Shown: positions 39,247-48,392 of the stretch, in pieces | Layout of the letters: each line of letters starts with the position of its first letter | How positions within the stretch are numbered: position 1 is the first letter of the stretch | Assembly (NCBI RefSeq): GCF_002549775.1 | Contig: NZ_NMTR01000021.1 | Location: 921,400-985,399, forward strand | DNA: 64,000 nt | Reading direction: 5' to 3' | Source: Faecalibacterium langellae | Lineage (GTDB): Bacteria > Bacillota > Clostridia > Oscillospirales > Ruminococcaceae | Translations under genes and position numbers: made by a program | The notes under the pieces: model-generated | Seen by the model: only the letters and a program-made list of their open reading frames with translations | Told to the model about the DNA's origin: nothing | The model's database searches: none

Positions 39247-39612
39247 ATGATCTTTGTTCCCCTGCTGCATTACTTCAAATGCAAAAACACTTACAGCGGC
39301 AACGAATACGGCCTGCGCTACCGGCTCACCCCGGGCAAGCGCAGCGTGCCCGACCCGGACGGCGGCGAGGGTGCCATCAAGGACGAAGCCATCCTCACCG
39401 TGGACTACTGGCCGGACCCCTGGACGCTGGAAAAGACCGACCCAGCCCTGCGGATGCAGCAGGTGTTCCCGCTGACCGACGAGGGCCGCGCCGCTGCCGC
39501 CCAGTGCCTGCAGGACGCCTTCAACGCCGAGCCGGACCGCTGGAAGCACTGCCCGGACATGATGGACTGTGACCCGTGGGAGCCGCCCGCCGAAGAACAA
39601 GCAGAGGAATAA
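39247..39612 (+). CDS. Conserved-looking hypothetical protein
   Basis: A 121-residue acidic, proline-rich soluble protein that I do not recognise. It starts LLHYFKCKNTYSG after the initial MIFVP, is rich in Asp, Glu, Pro and Trp, and has no membrane segment or signal peptide. Codon use matches its neighbours. It is promoter-proximal in an operon with the DnaD-domain and DnaI-like genes (4-nt gap to the next), so a role in replication initiation or its control is possible but unproven. The start at 39247 is chosen because the upstream frame overlaps the -10 and leader. Confidence 0.7.
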   Translation: MIFVPLLHYFKCKNTYSGNEYGLRYRLTPGKRSVPDPDGGEGAIKDEAILTVDYWPDPWTLEKTDPALRMQQVFPLTDEGRAAAAQCLQDAFNAEPDRWKHCPDMMDCDPWEPPAEEQAEE

Positions 39613-39616
39613 AAGA

Positions 39617-40531
39617 ATGATCTATCGTTTGAAAGAGCTCAAGGGCGACACCATCGCCGTGCCGCAGCTGGTGTTTTCCAAGCTGGGCATCGCCGAGGAA
39701 TACAATGTGCGGGTGGCGCTGTATGTGCTGGCCACCGGCATCACCGACCCGGAAAAGATCTGTGCAGACCTCAAGCTGCGCAGCCGCATCAGTGCCGAGA
39801 GCGCCCTTTCCTTCTGGGCGGGCGCAGGGCTGCTGGAAAAATATGAAGAAAATGCCGCCCCGGGCGAGGAGCCCAGTGCCCCCGCACCCATGACCTGGGC
39901 CGAGATCGCCGCCGCCAGCCGCACCGACCCCATGATCTCCAGCCTCATCGACTGCGCACAGGCCGGGTTTGGCCGCGCCCTGACCCACGGCGAGATGGAA
40001 AAGCTGGTCAATCTCTATGTGCAGGAGGGCTACGCGCCCGAGACGGTCATGCTCTGCGTGGCCTACATGGCGGGCCGGGGCAAGCGCACCATGGCTTCGG
40101 TGCTGCACGAGTTGAAAGTCTGGCGTGCCGAGGGCGTGGAGACCGGCGAGCAGGCCGACGCCCACCTGCAGCTGCTGGCCCTGCGCCAGAGCCGCGAGCA
40201 GTACGTCAGCGGCCTGCTGGGCATCCCGGAGACCGAGCTGACCCTCGGCGGGCGCAAGGCCATTGCCCGCTGGTACGAGGTATACGGCTACGACGACGCC
40301 ATGGTGCAGGAAGCCGCCGTGCAGGCTGGGCCGAAGCGCGACCTGTGGTACTGGAACAGCATCCTCAAGACCTGGAACGCCAAGGGGCTGCGCACCGTGC
40401 ACGATGTGCGTGCCCCGGTGGCCGCCGCAGGGGCCAGCCGGAACATCCGAGTGGACCGCGAGGCCCCCAGCGGCAACGACTTCCTCAAGAACGCCGCCCG
40501 CCGCCGCCCGCTGAAAAAGAAGCCGGAATAA
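39617..40531 (+). CDS. DnaD-domain replication initiation protein
   Basis: This 304-residue protein is of the DnaD/DnaB(Bsu) primosome family. It has an N-terminal winged-helix-like part (about residues 1-75) and two DnaD-like C-terminal segments, one around LVNLYVQEGYAPETVMLCVAYMAG and one near IARWYEVYGYDDAMVQEA followed by YWNSILKTWNAKGL, the YxxxIL/W-type end of DnaD domains. In Firmicutes such proteins remodel origin DNA and help load the helicase. It is followed 9 nt later by the helicase-loader-like gene, which fits a chromosomal primosome operon better than a prophage. Confidence 0.88.
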   Translation: MIYRLKELKGDTIAVPQLVFSKLGIAEEYNVRVALYVLATGITDPEKICADLKLRSRISAESALSFWAGAGLLEKYEENAAPGEEPSAPAPMTWAEIAAASRTDPMISSLIDCAQAGFGRALTHGEMEKLVNLYVQEGYAPETVMLCVAYMAGRGKRTMASVLHELKVWRAEGVETGEQADAHLQLLALRQSREQYVSGLLGIPETELTLGGRKAIARWYEVYGYDDAMVQEAAVQAGPKRDLWYWNSILKTWNAKGLRTVHDVRAPVAAAGASRNIRVDREAPSGNDFLKNAARRRPLKKKPE

Positions 40532-40540
40532 GGAGAAGCC

Positions 40541-41518
40541 ATGCGTACCAAAAATGAACTGTATCAGGAAGCCCTGCGTACCGTAGCCGCCCGGCGGCAG
40601 ATGGCTCGCGCCCGCGCCGAGGACGCCCGCGCCCAGGCCGAAGCCGCTGTGCCCGCCCTGCGCCACGCGGAAGAAGAAGTGCGCATCCGGGGCATCCGCT
40701 GTGCACTGGCCGGGGCTGCGGGCAAAGACCGCACCGAAGCCGCCGCCGCCCTGGCCGACGCCCGCCAGAAACTGACCGCCCTGCTGGCCGAGAGCGGCCG
40801 CCCCGCCGACGCGCTGGAACCGCACTTTACCTGCCCGAAATGTCAAGACACCGGCAGCGTGAACGGCCGCACCTGCGAATGCGTCCACAAGGTGATGCAG
40901 CAGCTGCGCCGCAGGGAGATCGAAGCGCTGTCCAGCCTGTCCATTTCCAGCTTCGACACCATGGAACTGCGCTACTACCCCAGCCGCACCGACGATAAGG
41001 TGGGCGGTGCCATCCGTCCATACATGGCCGACCTGCTGGCCGATCTGCGCAGCTACGCAGAAGATTTTGACCACCACAGCGAGAGCCTGATGCTCTTTGG
41101 CAACGCGGGCCTCGGCAAGACCCACGCCGCCCTTGCCATTGCAGGCATCGTGCTGGAAAAAGGCTATGACGTGATCTACGTTTCCAGCCCGGACTTTTTC
41201 TCCAAGCTCGAAGGCCTGCACTTCGGCTCCGACCCGGCCGACGAGGAAGAAACGCTGCTGCAGACTGCCGCAAATGCCGACCTGCTCATTCTGGATGATC
41301 TCGGCTCGGAGTTCAACTCAGCCTTCCTCATCAGCAGCCTGTACAGCCTGCTCAACAACCGTCTGGGCGCAAAGCTGCCCACCATCGTCACCACCAACAT
41401 CACCGACGGTGCCCTGCTGGAAAAGCTGTATACCGAAAAAATTTCCAGCCGCCTTTCCGCTTTCGTCCCCTGCCTGTTTGCGGGCGACGACATTCGCACC
41501 CAAAAGGCAAATGAGTAA
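40541..41518 (+). CDS. DnaI/DnaC-like replicative helicase loader
   Basis: This AAA+ ATPase, 325 residues, probably loads the replicative DnaB-type helicase with the DnaD protein. An N-terminal coiled-coil, Ala/Arg-rich region spans about residues 1-85. A zinc-like motif CPKCQDTG...CEC lies near 98-115. Walker A (GNAGLGKTHA) is around residues 187-196, and Walker B (LLILDDLGSEF) follows. ATG follows AAGGAGAA. The stop codon lies inside the stem of the shared terminator with the convergent MBL gene. Confidence 0.9.
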   Translation: MRTKNELYQEALRTVAARRQMARARAEDARAQAEAAVPALRHAEEEVRIRGIRCALAGAAGKDRTEAAAALADARQKLTALLAESGRPADALEPHFTCPKCQDTGSVNGRTCECVHKVMQQLRRREIEALSSLSISSFDTMELRYYPSRTDDKVGGAIRPYMADLLADLRSYAEDFDHHSESLMLFGNAGLGKTHAALAIAGIVLEKGYDVIYVSSPDFFSKLEGLHFGSDPADEEETLLQTAANADLLILDDLGSEFNSAFLISSLYSLLNNRLGAKLPTIVTTNITDGALLEKLYTEKISSRLSAFVPCLFAGDDIRTQKANE

Positions 41519-41558
41519 AAGAAAAAGCAGCGCATACGCGCTGCTTTTTCTTTTACTC
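41513..41558. terminator. Bidirectional terminator between the helicase loader and MBL genes
   Basis: A 21-bp perfect stem beginning GAGTAAAAGAAAAAGCAG, with a 4-nt ATAC loop, has A-rich and T-rich flanks on both strands, so it serves both convergent genes. The DnaI-like gene's TAA (41516-41518) lies within it. Confidence 0.9.
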
Positions 41559-42345
41559 AGAACTCCAATACCGGGCTGATCTCGTTGCGCCGCTGGGCCT
41601 GCACCACGCAGTCCTTTTCCGGCACAACGCCCGCTGCGCCCAGCGTGTTGAACACGGTCTGCAGCGCCAATGCCGGTGTATTGTTCTCCTGCGAGAGGTG
41701 GCACAGGGCGAACCGCTTGCAGCCTTCCTGAATGAGTTCCAGCAGTTTTGCCGAGCACTCGTCGTTGGAGAGATGCCCCCGGGTGCTCTCGATGCGGCTG
41801 CGCAGATAGTACGGGTACGGCCCGGTGCGCAGCATGTGCAGGTCGTAGTTGCTTTCCAGCGCCACAAGGTCGCAGCCGGAAAGCGCCTCGTGCACCGGCG
41901 GGGTCAGCACGCCCAGGTCGGTGGCGATGGTCATGGTCTTGCCGTCCGGGGTGTGGATGCGGTAGCCCACACAGGGCACATCGTGGCTGGTGGGGAAGCT
42001 CTGCACCCCAAAGGCACCCACGTCTTCTTCCCTGCCCTCCAGCGTGTTCAGCTCGCAGGCGGCGGGCACGATGCCGTTGGCGTCCAGAAAATCCAGCGTA
42101 GCCGCCGCACCGTACACCGGCAGCGGGTTCTTTTTGAGGAAGGTGGAAAGCCCCTTCACATGGTCGCTGTGCTCATGGGTGACAAGAATGCCGTCGCAGT
42201 CGCTGATGGCAAGGTCCAGCGCCTTGAGCGCCGCCGAAGTGGTGCGCACCCCCTTGCCCATGTCTACGATGAGATACCGCTGCCCGCAGCGCACCACGCT
42301 GCAGTTGCCGGAGGAACCGGAATATAACGAGATGAATTCTGCCAT
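41557..42345 (-). CDS. MBL-fold metallo-hydrolase (WalJ/YycJ-like)
   Basis: The 262-residue protein has the metallo-beta-lactamase fold with the metal motif THEHSDH (His57, His59, Asp61, His62) after an N-terminal SLYSGSSGNCSVV, typical of YycJ/WalJ. A further His lies in SNYDLHML and near the end. YycJ-type proteins are putative nucleases linked to DNA repair or cell-wall control; here the walKR genes are absent and the neighbour is murA, across a terminator. ATG follows AGAGG. Confidence 0.9.
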   Translation of the reverse strand: MAEFISLYSGSSGNCSVVRCGQRYLIVDMGKGVRTTSAALKALDLAISDCDGILVTHEHSDHVKGLSTFLKKNPLPVYGAAATLDFLDANGIVPAACELNTLEGREEDVGAFGVQSFPTSHDVPCVGYRIHTPDGKTMTIATDLGVLTPPVHEALSGCDLVALESNYDLHMLRTGPYPYYLRSRIESTRGHLSNDECSAKLLELIQEGCKRFALCHLSQENNTPALALQTVFNTLGAAGVVPEKDCVVQAQRRNEISPVLEF

Positions 42346-42366
42346 GAAGGACCTCTGATGTACTCA

Positions 42367-42402
42367 AAAACAGCCTACCGCGTGATGCAGCAGGCTGTTT
42401 GT
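42367..42402 (-). terminator. murA terminator
   Basis: AAACAGCCT pairs with AGGCTGTTT across a 15-nt loop; on the minus strand the stem runs into TTTTTGAG. Confidence 0.8.
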
Positions 42403-42418
42403 TTTTGTTATGAACGGT

Positions 42419-43702
42419 TTACAGTGCCTGTTCCAGCGCTGCGGGGGTGCGGTCCACCTTCTTGATGTCCGCACCCAGAGCCTGCAGCTTCTCCACGATG
42501 TTCTCGTAGCCGCGCTCAATGTGGCCGATCTCCTCGATCTCGCTGGTGCCGTCGGCCATCAGGCCCGCCACCACCATGGCGGCACCGGCACGCAGGTCCA
42601 GCGCACGCAGCGGCGCGGGCGTGAGCTTGTCCACGCCCTCAAACACGGCAACCTGACCGTCCACCTGCACATTGGCGCCCATCTTGCGCAGCTCGTCCAC
42701 ATAGCGGAAGCGATTGTCCCACACGCTCTCGGTGATGGTGCTGGTGCCCTTCGCCACGCTCAGCAGCACGCCCATCAGGGGCTGCATGTCGGTGGGGAAG
42801 CCCGGGTGCGGCATGGTGTTGATCTTCAGCGGCAGCAGGTCGCCGGTGCGGCGCACGCGCACAGCATCGTCGAATTCTTCCACTTCCACGCCCGCACGGC
42901 GCAGCTTTGCGGTGATGGGCTCCAGGTGCTTCGGGGTGACGTTCTTCACCAGCACGTCACCGCCGGTGGCCGCGGCTGCCACCATGTAGCTGCCGGCCTC
43001 GATCTGGTCCGGGATGATGCTGTAGGTGCAGCCGTGCATCTTTTCCACGCCGCGCACCTTGATGACATCGGTGCCTGCGCCGCGCACGTCGGCACCGCAC
43101 ATGTTCAAAAAGTTTGCCAGGTCCACCACATGGGGCTCCTTGGCGCAGTTTTCCAGAATGGTCTGACCCTTTGCCATCACAGCGGAGAGCATGCCGTTCA
43201 TGGTCGCGCCCACGCTGACCTTATCAAAGAAGATGTGGGCACCGTTCAGCTCCTTGGCGCGCACGGTGATCATGCCGTAGTCCACGCTGTCCTCTGCACC
43301 CAGTGCGCTGAACACCTTCAGGTGCTGGTCGATGGGGCGGGGGCCCAGATTGCAGCCGCCAGGCATGGCCACCTGTGCCTTGCCAAAGCGGGACAGCAGT
43401 GCGCCCAGGAAGTAATAGCTGGCGCGCATCTGGCGGGACAGATCGTCCGGCACATTGGTACCGGTGAGGTGGGTGGTGTCGATCTCGTAGGTGTTGCGGT
43501 TCAGCATCTTGATCTGTGCACCCAGCACGCTGAGGATCTTCAGGCTCACCGCCACATCACTGATGTCCGGCAGATTCTCGATCACGCAGACATCCGCAGC
43601 CAGAATGGTGGCCGGCAGAATGCCCACCGCCGCATTTTTTGCACCCGAGATGGTAACTTCGCCGTGCAGGGGCTTGCCGCCCGTAATAACAAATTTCTCC
43701 AA
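42419..43702 (-). CDS. murA: UDP-N-acetylglucosamine 1-carboxyvinyltransferase
   Basis: MurA transfers enolpyruvate from PEP to UDP-GlcNAc, the first committed peptidoglycan step; 427 residues. The catalytic loop contains Cys117 in MPGGCNLGPRPIDQH, the residue attacked by fosfomycin, so fosfomycin sensitivity of the enzyme is expected. ITGGKPLHGEVTISGAKNAA and RYVDELRKMGA are further family landmarks. The start is a TTG at 43702 with AAGGAG 8 nt upstream. Whether a second murA paralogue exists cannot be seen here. Confidence 0.97.
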   Translation of the reverse strand: MEKFVITGGKPLHGEVTISGAKNAAVGILPATILAADVCVIENLPDISDVAVSLKILSVLGAQIKMLNRNTYEIDTTHLTGTNVPDDLSRQMRASYYFLGALLSRFGKAQVAMPGGCNLGPRPIDQHLKVFSALGAEDSVDYGMITVRAKELNGAHIFFDKVSVGATMNGMLSAVMAKGQTILENCAKEPHVVDLANFLNMCGADVRGAGTDVIKVRGVEKMHGCTYSIIPDQIEAGSYMVAAAATGGDVLVKNVTPKHLEPITAKLRRAGVEVEEFDDAVRVRRTGDLLPLKINTMPHPGFPTDMQPLMGVLLSVAKGTSTITESVWDNRFRYVDELRKMGANVQVDGQVAVFEGVDKLTPAPLRALDLRAGAAMVVAGLMADGTSEIEEIGHIERGYENIVEKLQALGADIKKVDRTPAALEQAL

Positions 43703-43821
43703 TTTTATGATCTCCTTGTCAAAGGCCCGGTCGCAGCAGGCCTGTTAAGGTTCGTGAAAGCATTTTTACGTTGGCTGCCGCGCGGGCACAGCAAACAGTG
43801 CCGCGCAGTTACAGCTATCTT

Positions 43822-43849
43822 ATTATACACAACTTTCACAAAAAAGCAA
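43822..43849 (-). promoter_or_regulatory. murA promoter
   Basis: Minus strand: -35 TTGCTT (43844-43849), 16-bp spacer, perfect -10 TATAAT (43822-43827), about 110 nt before the TTG start. Confidence 0.75.
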
Positions 43850-43976
43850 AGTCCCGTTTGGTAAAGTTTCATTATTTTCTGTTTTGCCCATAATCACGAC
43901 GATTATTCGGAAAATTTGATTTCTTTTTCAGAAATTTTACAGAAAAACGGGCAAAAAATCACGCTGCCGTCGCACT

Positions 43977-45983
43977 TTACCACACATGATCCTCGCACCG
44001 GGTCTCGGTGATCCAGCCCAGCTGGTAGGCCGTCACCAGCTGTTTGAGGTCGTGCACCCGCTCCCGCAGCACTTCGCCTTCGTCTGTGTCCTCCACGAGG
44101 ATGCGATGATTTTCCGTTTCCAGAATGTTTTTCTGCGAGATGATGTCCAGGTTCTCCTTCACGGCCTTTTCAGCGCTCTCAAAGGGCTGGTGGGTGCGCA
44201 GGGACATGGTGCGGCTGGAATACACCAGCGTGTATCCCGCGATGCCGGTCTTTTCGTGGTAGGCGCGGCAGAAACCGCCGTCGATCACCACCAGACGCCC
44301 GCCGCCCTTGATGGGGCTCTCGCCGTTCTTTTCGCGCACGGGCACATGGCCGTTGACGATGTGGCTCGAGCCCGGCAAGCCGAACTCGGCAAGGATGCGT
44401 CGGCAGACAGCCTCGTCGTTGTACCAGGTATAATAGGGGTCCTTCACTTCGGTGTGGGTGGAGCTGTCCTCCACATAGAGCCGTTCAAAGGTGGTCATGG
44501 CGCTGCGGCCGAACAGCGGCGAAAGCTTGCCGCACCACAGATACCACAAAAAGTCCTGTCCGCTCTGGCGGGCGGCGCTGCCCTCGGGCGCATAGTAGCC
44601 CCGGCGGGCACGGGCGTCGCAGTAGTCCATGAGGGCCCGGCCGGAGTAGCGATGGCCCTCGAATCGCTCCATGGCAAAGGCACCCCGGCTGGTCATGGGC
44701 ACAGCCCCGTGGTAGAGCAGGTTGCCGTTTTCAATGTGGTACACGCTGCCCTTGGCGTACAGGAACTCCACATGCTGCTGCAGCTTTTCGCTCTGGCGGA
44801 AAGAGCTCACCAGTTTGCGCAGCACCAGCTGCTCGTCCGCGTTCAGCGCCGCCGGGTCGGCGGGGTCCACCGTGGGGAAGGATGCATCCCGCAGGGGGTA
44901 CTCCTTCTCCCCGATCTTCACGGTGTGCTTTTCCCAGTCGATGCGGCGCAGGTAGTCGCGGCCCTGCATCTGGAAGTCCGGGTTGCGGTCGATGACCTGA
45001 CACTCCAGCTTGAACATCAGGATGCTGATGGCCTTGTGCATCACGGCACAGCGGTGCAGCATTCCTTTTGTATAGGGGCCGCGGGCAGCGTCGGTGTGGG
45101 GCATCCAGATGGAAAGGTCGTCCTCGCCGTAATACTGCTCGGCCATACGCTGCAAGTGGCGCAGGTTGATGCCGTAGCAATCCTCGATCATGCCGTGGTT
45201 GTGGTAGGCCAGCGTGGTCTTGAGCACGGTGCAGATGCAGATGGGGCTGCCGGCCGCCGCGCCCATCCACACCACGTCGTGGTTGCCCCACTGGATGTCC
45301 ACGTTATGGTGGCGCATGAGCAGATCGAGGATGATATCCGGGCGCGGCCCGCGGTCGAACAGATCGCCCACGATGTGCAGCTTGTCCACAGCCAGGTGCT
45401 TGATGAGCTCACACAGCCGCACGATGAAGCGGTCGGCACGGCCGTTTTCAATGATGCTGCCCACGATCTGACCATAGTACAGGTCCTTGTCGTGGTCCTC
45501 GAAATGGGCGTGGAGCAGCTCGTCCAGAATGTAGCCGCAGCTGGCGGGCAGGCACTTGCGCACATGCTCCCGGGTGTGTTTGGAGGACACCAGACGGCAG
45601 ATGTCAATGAGCCGCAGCAGCGTTTCGGTATACCACTGGTCCAGCACTTCTTCGTCGGCACAGCGGGCCTTGAGCTGGGGCAGTTTTTCATTCGGGTAAT
45701 AGATCAGGGTGGCCAGTTCAGCGCGGGTGTGTTCCGGCACAGCCTCGCCCAGCACCTGATCCACCTTTTCGCGGATGACGCCGGAGGCCGAGTTCAGGAT
45801 GTGCACAAAAGCTTCGTTTTCGCCGTGCAGGTCGCTCATGAAGTGTTCCGTGCCCTTGGGCAGCTTGAGCAGGGCCTGCGTGCTGATGATCTCGCTGGCC
45901 GCTGCCGCCTGCGATGGGTAATCCCGCGAGAGCAGGGTCAGGTATTTCAGGTTGTCACGAATCTCGTCGGTCTCGGTGCGCAT
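43977..45983 (-). CDS. fbp: Fructose-1,6-bisphosphatase, class III
   Basis: This 668-residue enzyme hydrolyses fructose 1,6-bisphosphate for gluconeogenesis. It is the Firmicutes class III type, built on a calcineurin-like phosphoesterase core: SDLHGENEAF, GDLFDRGPRPD and WGNHDVVWMGAAAG carry the metal ligands, and later NGHVPV and the C-terminal half complete the family profile. The start is taken at the ATG at 45983, where GGAGGAG lies 3-4 nt upstream; two in-frame ATGs further up (46001 and 45995) lack such a site. It is divergent from the PflA-like gene. Confidence 0.96.
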   Translation of the reverse strand: MRTETDEIRDNLKYLTLLSRDYPSQAAAASEIISTQALLKLPKGTEHFMSDLHGENEAFVHILNSASGVIREKVDQVLGEAVPEHTRAELATLIYYPNEKLPQLKARCADEEVLDQWYTETLLRLIDICRLVSSKHTREHVRKCLPASCGYILDELLHAHFEDHDKDLYYGQIVGSIIENGRADRFIVRLCELIKHLAVDKLHIVGDLFDRGPRPDIILDLLMRHHNVDIQWGNHDVVWMGAAAGSPICICTVLKTTLAYHNHGMIEDCYGINLRHLQRMAEQYYGEDDLSIWMPHTDAARGPYTKGMLHRCAVMHKAISILMFKLECQVIDRNPDFQMQGRDYLRRIDWEKHTVKIGEKEYPLRDASFPTVDPADPAALNADEQLVLRKLVSSFRQSEKLQQHVEFLYAKGSVYHIENGNLLYHGAVPMTSRGAFAMERFEGHRYSGRALMDYCDARARRGYYAPEGSAARQSGQDFLWYLWCGKLSPLFGRSAMTTFERLYVEDSSTHTEVKDPYYTWYNDEAVCRRILAEFGLPGSSHIVNGHVPVREKNGESPIKGGGRLVVIDGGFCRAYHEKTGIAGYTLVYSSRTMSLRTHQPFESAEKAVKENLDIISQKNILETENHRILVEDTDEGEVLRERVHDLKQLVTAYQLGWITETRCEDHVW

Positions 45984-46148
45984 GGTCTCCTCCATCGCCA
46001 ACAGCGCTCTGCCTGCGGCCCGCCGCCGGGCCTTGCAAAGATGTTGCGTTTCATGTATTATTTTTTCCTTATTCTATAGTATAGCACGTCCGGGGCGAAA
46101 AGTGGTATACTGGGGCTGGCAAACTTTCTGCAAAGGACTTTGGATATT

Positions 46149-47069
46149 ATGCCGAAAAGCGATTTCGTTTCCATTCCCACCCACTGCACCCTCTGCCCGC
46201 GCCGGTGCGGGGCTGACCGTGCCGCCGGGCGCACCGGTTTCTGCGGGGCAGGCGGCACCCTGAAAGCCGCCCGCGCGGCCCTGCACTACTGGGAGGAGCC
46301 CTGCATCAGCGGCACAAAGGGCAGCGGCACGGTGTTCTTCTCCGGCTGCACGCTCAAGTGCTGCTTCTGTCAGAACTACCCCATCAGCGCCGAAGGGCTG
46401 GGCAAAGAGATCACCGTGGAACACCTGGCCGAGATTTTTCTCAGCTTACAGGCGCAGGGTGCCCACAACATCAATCTGGTCACGCCCGGCCAGTGGCGGC
46501 CATGGATCATCGCCGCGCTGGACATTGCCCGGGAAAAGGGCCTGCGCCTGCCCATCGTGTGCAACACCGGCGGCTACGAGACGGTGGAAAGCGTGGAAGC
46601 ATGGCGCGGGTACATCGACATCTGGCTGGCCGATCTAAAGTATGTGTCCTCTGCCCTCTCGGCCGAGCTTTCCTCCGCGCCGGACTACTTCGCGCAGGCA
46701 AAGCCCGCCATTGAAGCCATGATGGCGCAGGCCGGGCACCCGGTGTTCAACGCAGACGGCATCCTGCAGCGGGGCGTCATCCTGCGGCACCTTGCCCTGC
46801 CGGGCCATGTGGACGACAGCTTTGCGGTGCTGGACCAGATGGCCGCCTGGAACGACGCCGACCCGGGGTGCTTCTTGCCCAGCGTCATGAGCCAGTATAC
46901 CCCTTTCTACAAGGCCGCAGAGCACGGAATCGGGCGGCGCATCACCACCTACGAGTACCGCCGAGTGGTGAACTACGCCATGGACAAGGGGCTTGTGCAG
47001 GGGTATATGCAGCAGAAAAGCAGCGCGAAGGAGGAATATACGCCCAGCTTTGATTTGACGGGGGTATAA
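46149..47069 (+). CDS. PflA-like radical SAM protein
   Basis: This 306-residue radical SAM enzyme resembles the pyruvate formate-lyase activating enzyme family. The cluster motif is CTLKCCFCQN (CX3CX2C), preceded by CTLCPRRCGADRAAGRTGFC, a cysteine-rich N-terminus typical of the uncharacterised PflA homologues, and followed by NLVTPGQW. No glycyl-radical enzyme is nearby, so this is probably not a true activase. The substrate is unknown. ATG at 46149 follows AAAGGAC; a TTG three codons upstream is less likely. Confidence 0.85.
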   Translation: MPKSDFVSIPTHCTLCPRRCGADRAAGRTGFCGAGGTLKAARAALHYWEEPCISGTKGSGTVFFSGCTLKCCFCQNYPISAEGLGKEITVEHLAEIFLSLQAQGAHNINLVTPGQWRPWIIAALDIAREKGLRLPIVCNTGGYETVESVEAWRGYIDIWLADLKYVSSALSAELSSAPDYFAQAKPAIEAMMAQAGHPVFNADGILQRGVILRHLALPGHVDDSFAVLDQMAAWNDADPGCFLPSVMSQYTPFYKAAEHGIGRRITTYEYRRVVNYAMDKGLVQGYMQQKSSAKEEYTPSFDLTGV

Positions 47070-47126
47070 TTCGTCAAATCTTCCAAAAAAGGGCGATTAT
47101 TTTCTCTTGCATTTCCGCGCAAGTGC

Positions 47127-47155
47127 TTGCAATCCCGGCTGCGGCGGATTATAAT
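47127..47155 (+). promoter_or_regulatory. Promoter of the PfkB-family kinase gene
   Basis: -35 TTGCAA (47127-47132), 17-bp spacer, perfect -10 TATAAT (47150-47155). Confidence 0.82.
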
Positions 47156-47212
47156 GGATACAACGATGTGTTAACAGAGCTCGTGAGCTTATCAATATTC
47201 AGGAGGAGCGTT

Positions 47213-48301
47213 ATGGAACACTACAATCCCATCCTTGGCAGCGAACCCAACGGGCAGAAGTTCATCACCTGCGGCGAGATCATGCTGCGTCTCACCCCGC
47301 CGAACTATGAAAAGATCCGCATGGCGTCCAGCTTTGAGGCCAGCTATGGCGGCAGCGAGGCCAACATTGCGCTGGCGCTGGCAAACCTGGGCGTGGACAG
47401 CACCTTCTTCAGCGTGGTGCCCAACAACAGTCTGGGCAAGAGCGCGGTGCGCTGGCTGCGCTCCAACGATGTGCACTGCACGCCCATGATCCTCACCGAG
47501 CCGGACGAGACCCCTTCCAACCGTCTGGGTACTTACTACCTCGAGACCGGCTACGGCATCCGCGCTTCCAAGGTCATCTACGACCGCAAGCACAGCGCCA
47601 TCACCGAGTACGATTTCTCGCAGGTGGACCTGGACGCCCTGCTGGACGGCTTCGACTGGCTGCACCTGAGCGGCATTACCCCGGCACTGGCCCCCAACTG
47701 CCGTACCCTCATTCTGGATATGCTCAAGGTGGCCAAGAAGAAGGGTCTGACCGTCAGCTTCGACGGCAACTTCCGCTCCACCCTGTGGACCTGGGAGGAA
47801 GCCCGCGACTTCTGCACCGAGTGCCTGCCCTATGTGGACGTGCTGCTGGGCATCGAGCCCTACCACCTGTGGAAGGACGAGAACGACCACAGCAAGGGCG
47901 ACTGGAAGGACGGCGTGCCCCTGCAGCCCAGCTACGAGCAGCAGGACGAGATTTTCCAGCACTTCATTGAGCGCTACCCGAACCTCAAGTGCATCGCCCG
48001 CCATGTGCGCTACGCCCACAGCGGCAGCGAGAACAGCCTGAAGGCCTTTATGTGGTACGACGGCCACACCTTCGAGAGCAAGCTGTTCACCTTTAACATC
48101 CTTGACCGCGTGGGCGGCGGCGACGCCTTTGCCAGCGGCCTGATCTACGCCATGCTGCACAACTACCGCGCCATGGACATGATCAACTTTGCGGTGGCAA
48201 GCAGCGCCATCAAGCATACCATCCACGGCGATGCCAACATCACCGACGATGTGAGCTCCATCCGCAACCTGATGAACATGAACTACGATATCAAGCGGTA
48301 A
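47213..48301 (+). CDS. PfkB-family sugar kinase (probable 2-keto-3-deoxygluconate kinase)
   Basis: A 362-residue ribokinase-fold enzyme. The N-terminal GGSEANIALALANLG motif binds the sugar, and the C-terminal RVGGGDAFASGLIYA holds the catalytic Asp (about residue 305) and the anion hole. Overall pattern (CGEIMLRLTPP, then DGNFRSTLW) is closest in my judgement to KDG kinases acting after uronate or pectin breakdown, but fructokinase-like activity cannot be excluded. No other uronate genes are adjacent. ATG follows AGGAGGAG. A strong terminator follows. Confidence 0.85.
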   Translation: MEHYNPILGSEPNGQKFITCGEIMLRLTPPNYEKIRMASSFEASYGGSEANIALALANLGVDSTFFSVVPNNSLGKSAVRWLRSNDVHCTPMILTEPDETPSNRLGTYYLETGYGIRASKVIYDRKHSAITEYDFSQVDLDALLDGFDWLHLSGITPALAPNCRTLILDMLKVAKKKGLTVSFDGNFRSTLWTWEEARDFCTECLPYVDVLLGIEPYHLWKDENDHSKGDWKDGVPLQPSYEQQDEIFQHFIERYPNLKCIARHVRYAHSGSENSLKAFMWYDGHTFESKLFTFNILDRVGGGDAFASGLIYAMLHNYRAMDMINFAVASSAIKHTIHGDANITDDVSSIRNLMNMNYDIKR

Positions 48302-48317
48302 ACCCTTATACGCGCCG

Positions 48318-48349
48318 ACGCCTCCCGGAAAGCCCGGGAGGCGTTTTTT
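48318..48349 (+). terminator. Terminator of the PfkB-family kinase gene
   Basis: An 11-bp stem (ACGCCTCCCGG/CCGGGAGGCGT) with a 5-nt loop is followed by TTTTTT. Confidence 0.92.
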
Positions 48350-48392
48350 GCGCGATTCTTCGTGTTTTTCTTTACTTTTTTTCACGTTTCTC

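Noticed and set aside
39617..41518. Prophage replication module
   Set aside because: DnaD and DnaC-like genes occur in phages, but there are no structural, integrase or repressor genes, and composition matches the chromosome.
46149..47069. Pyruvate formate-lyase activating enzyme proper
   Set aside because: The cysteine-rich N-terminus and lack of a neighbouring glycyl-radical enzyme point to an uncharacterised homologue instead.
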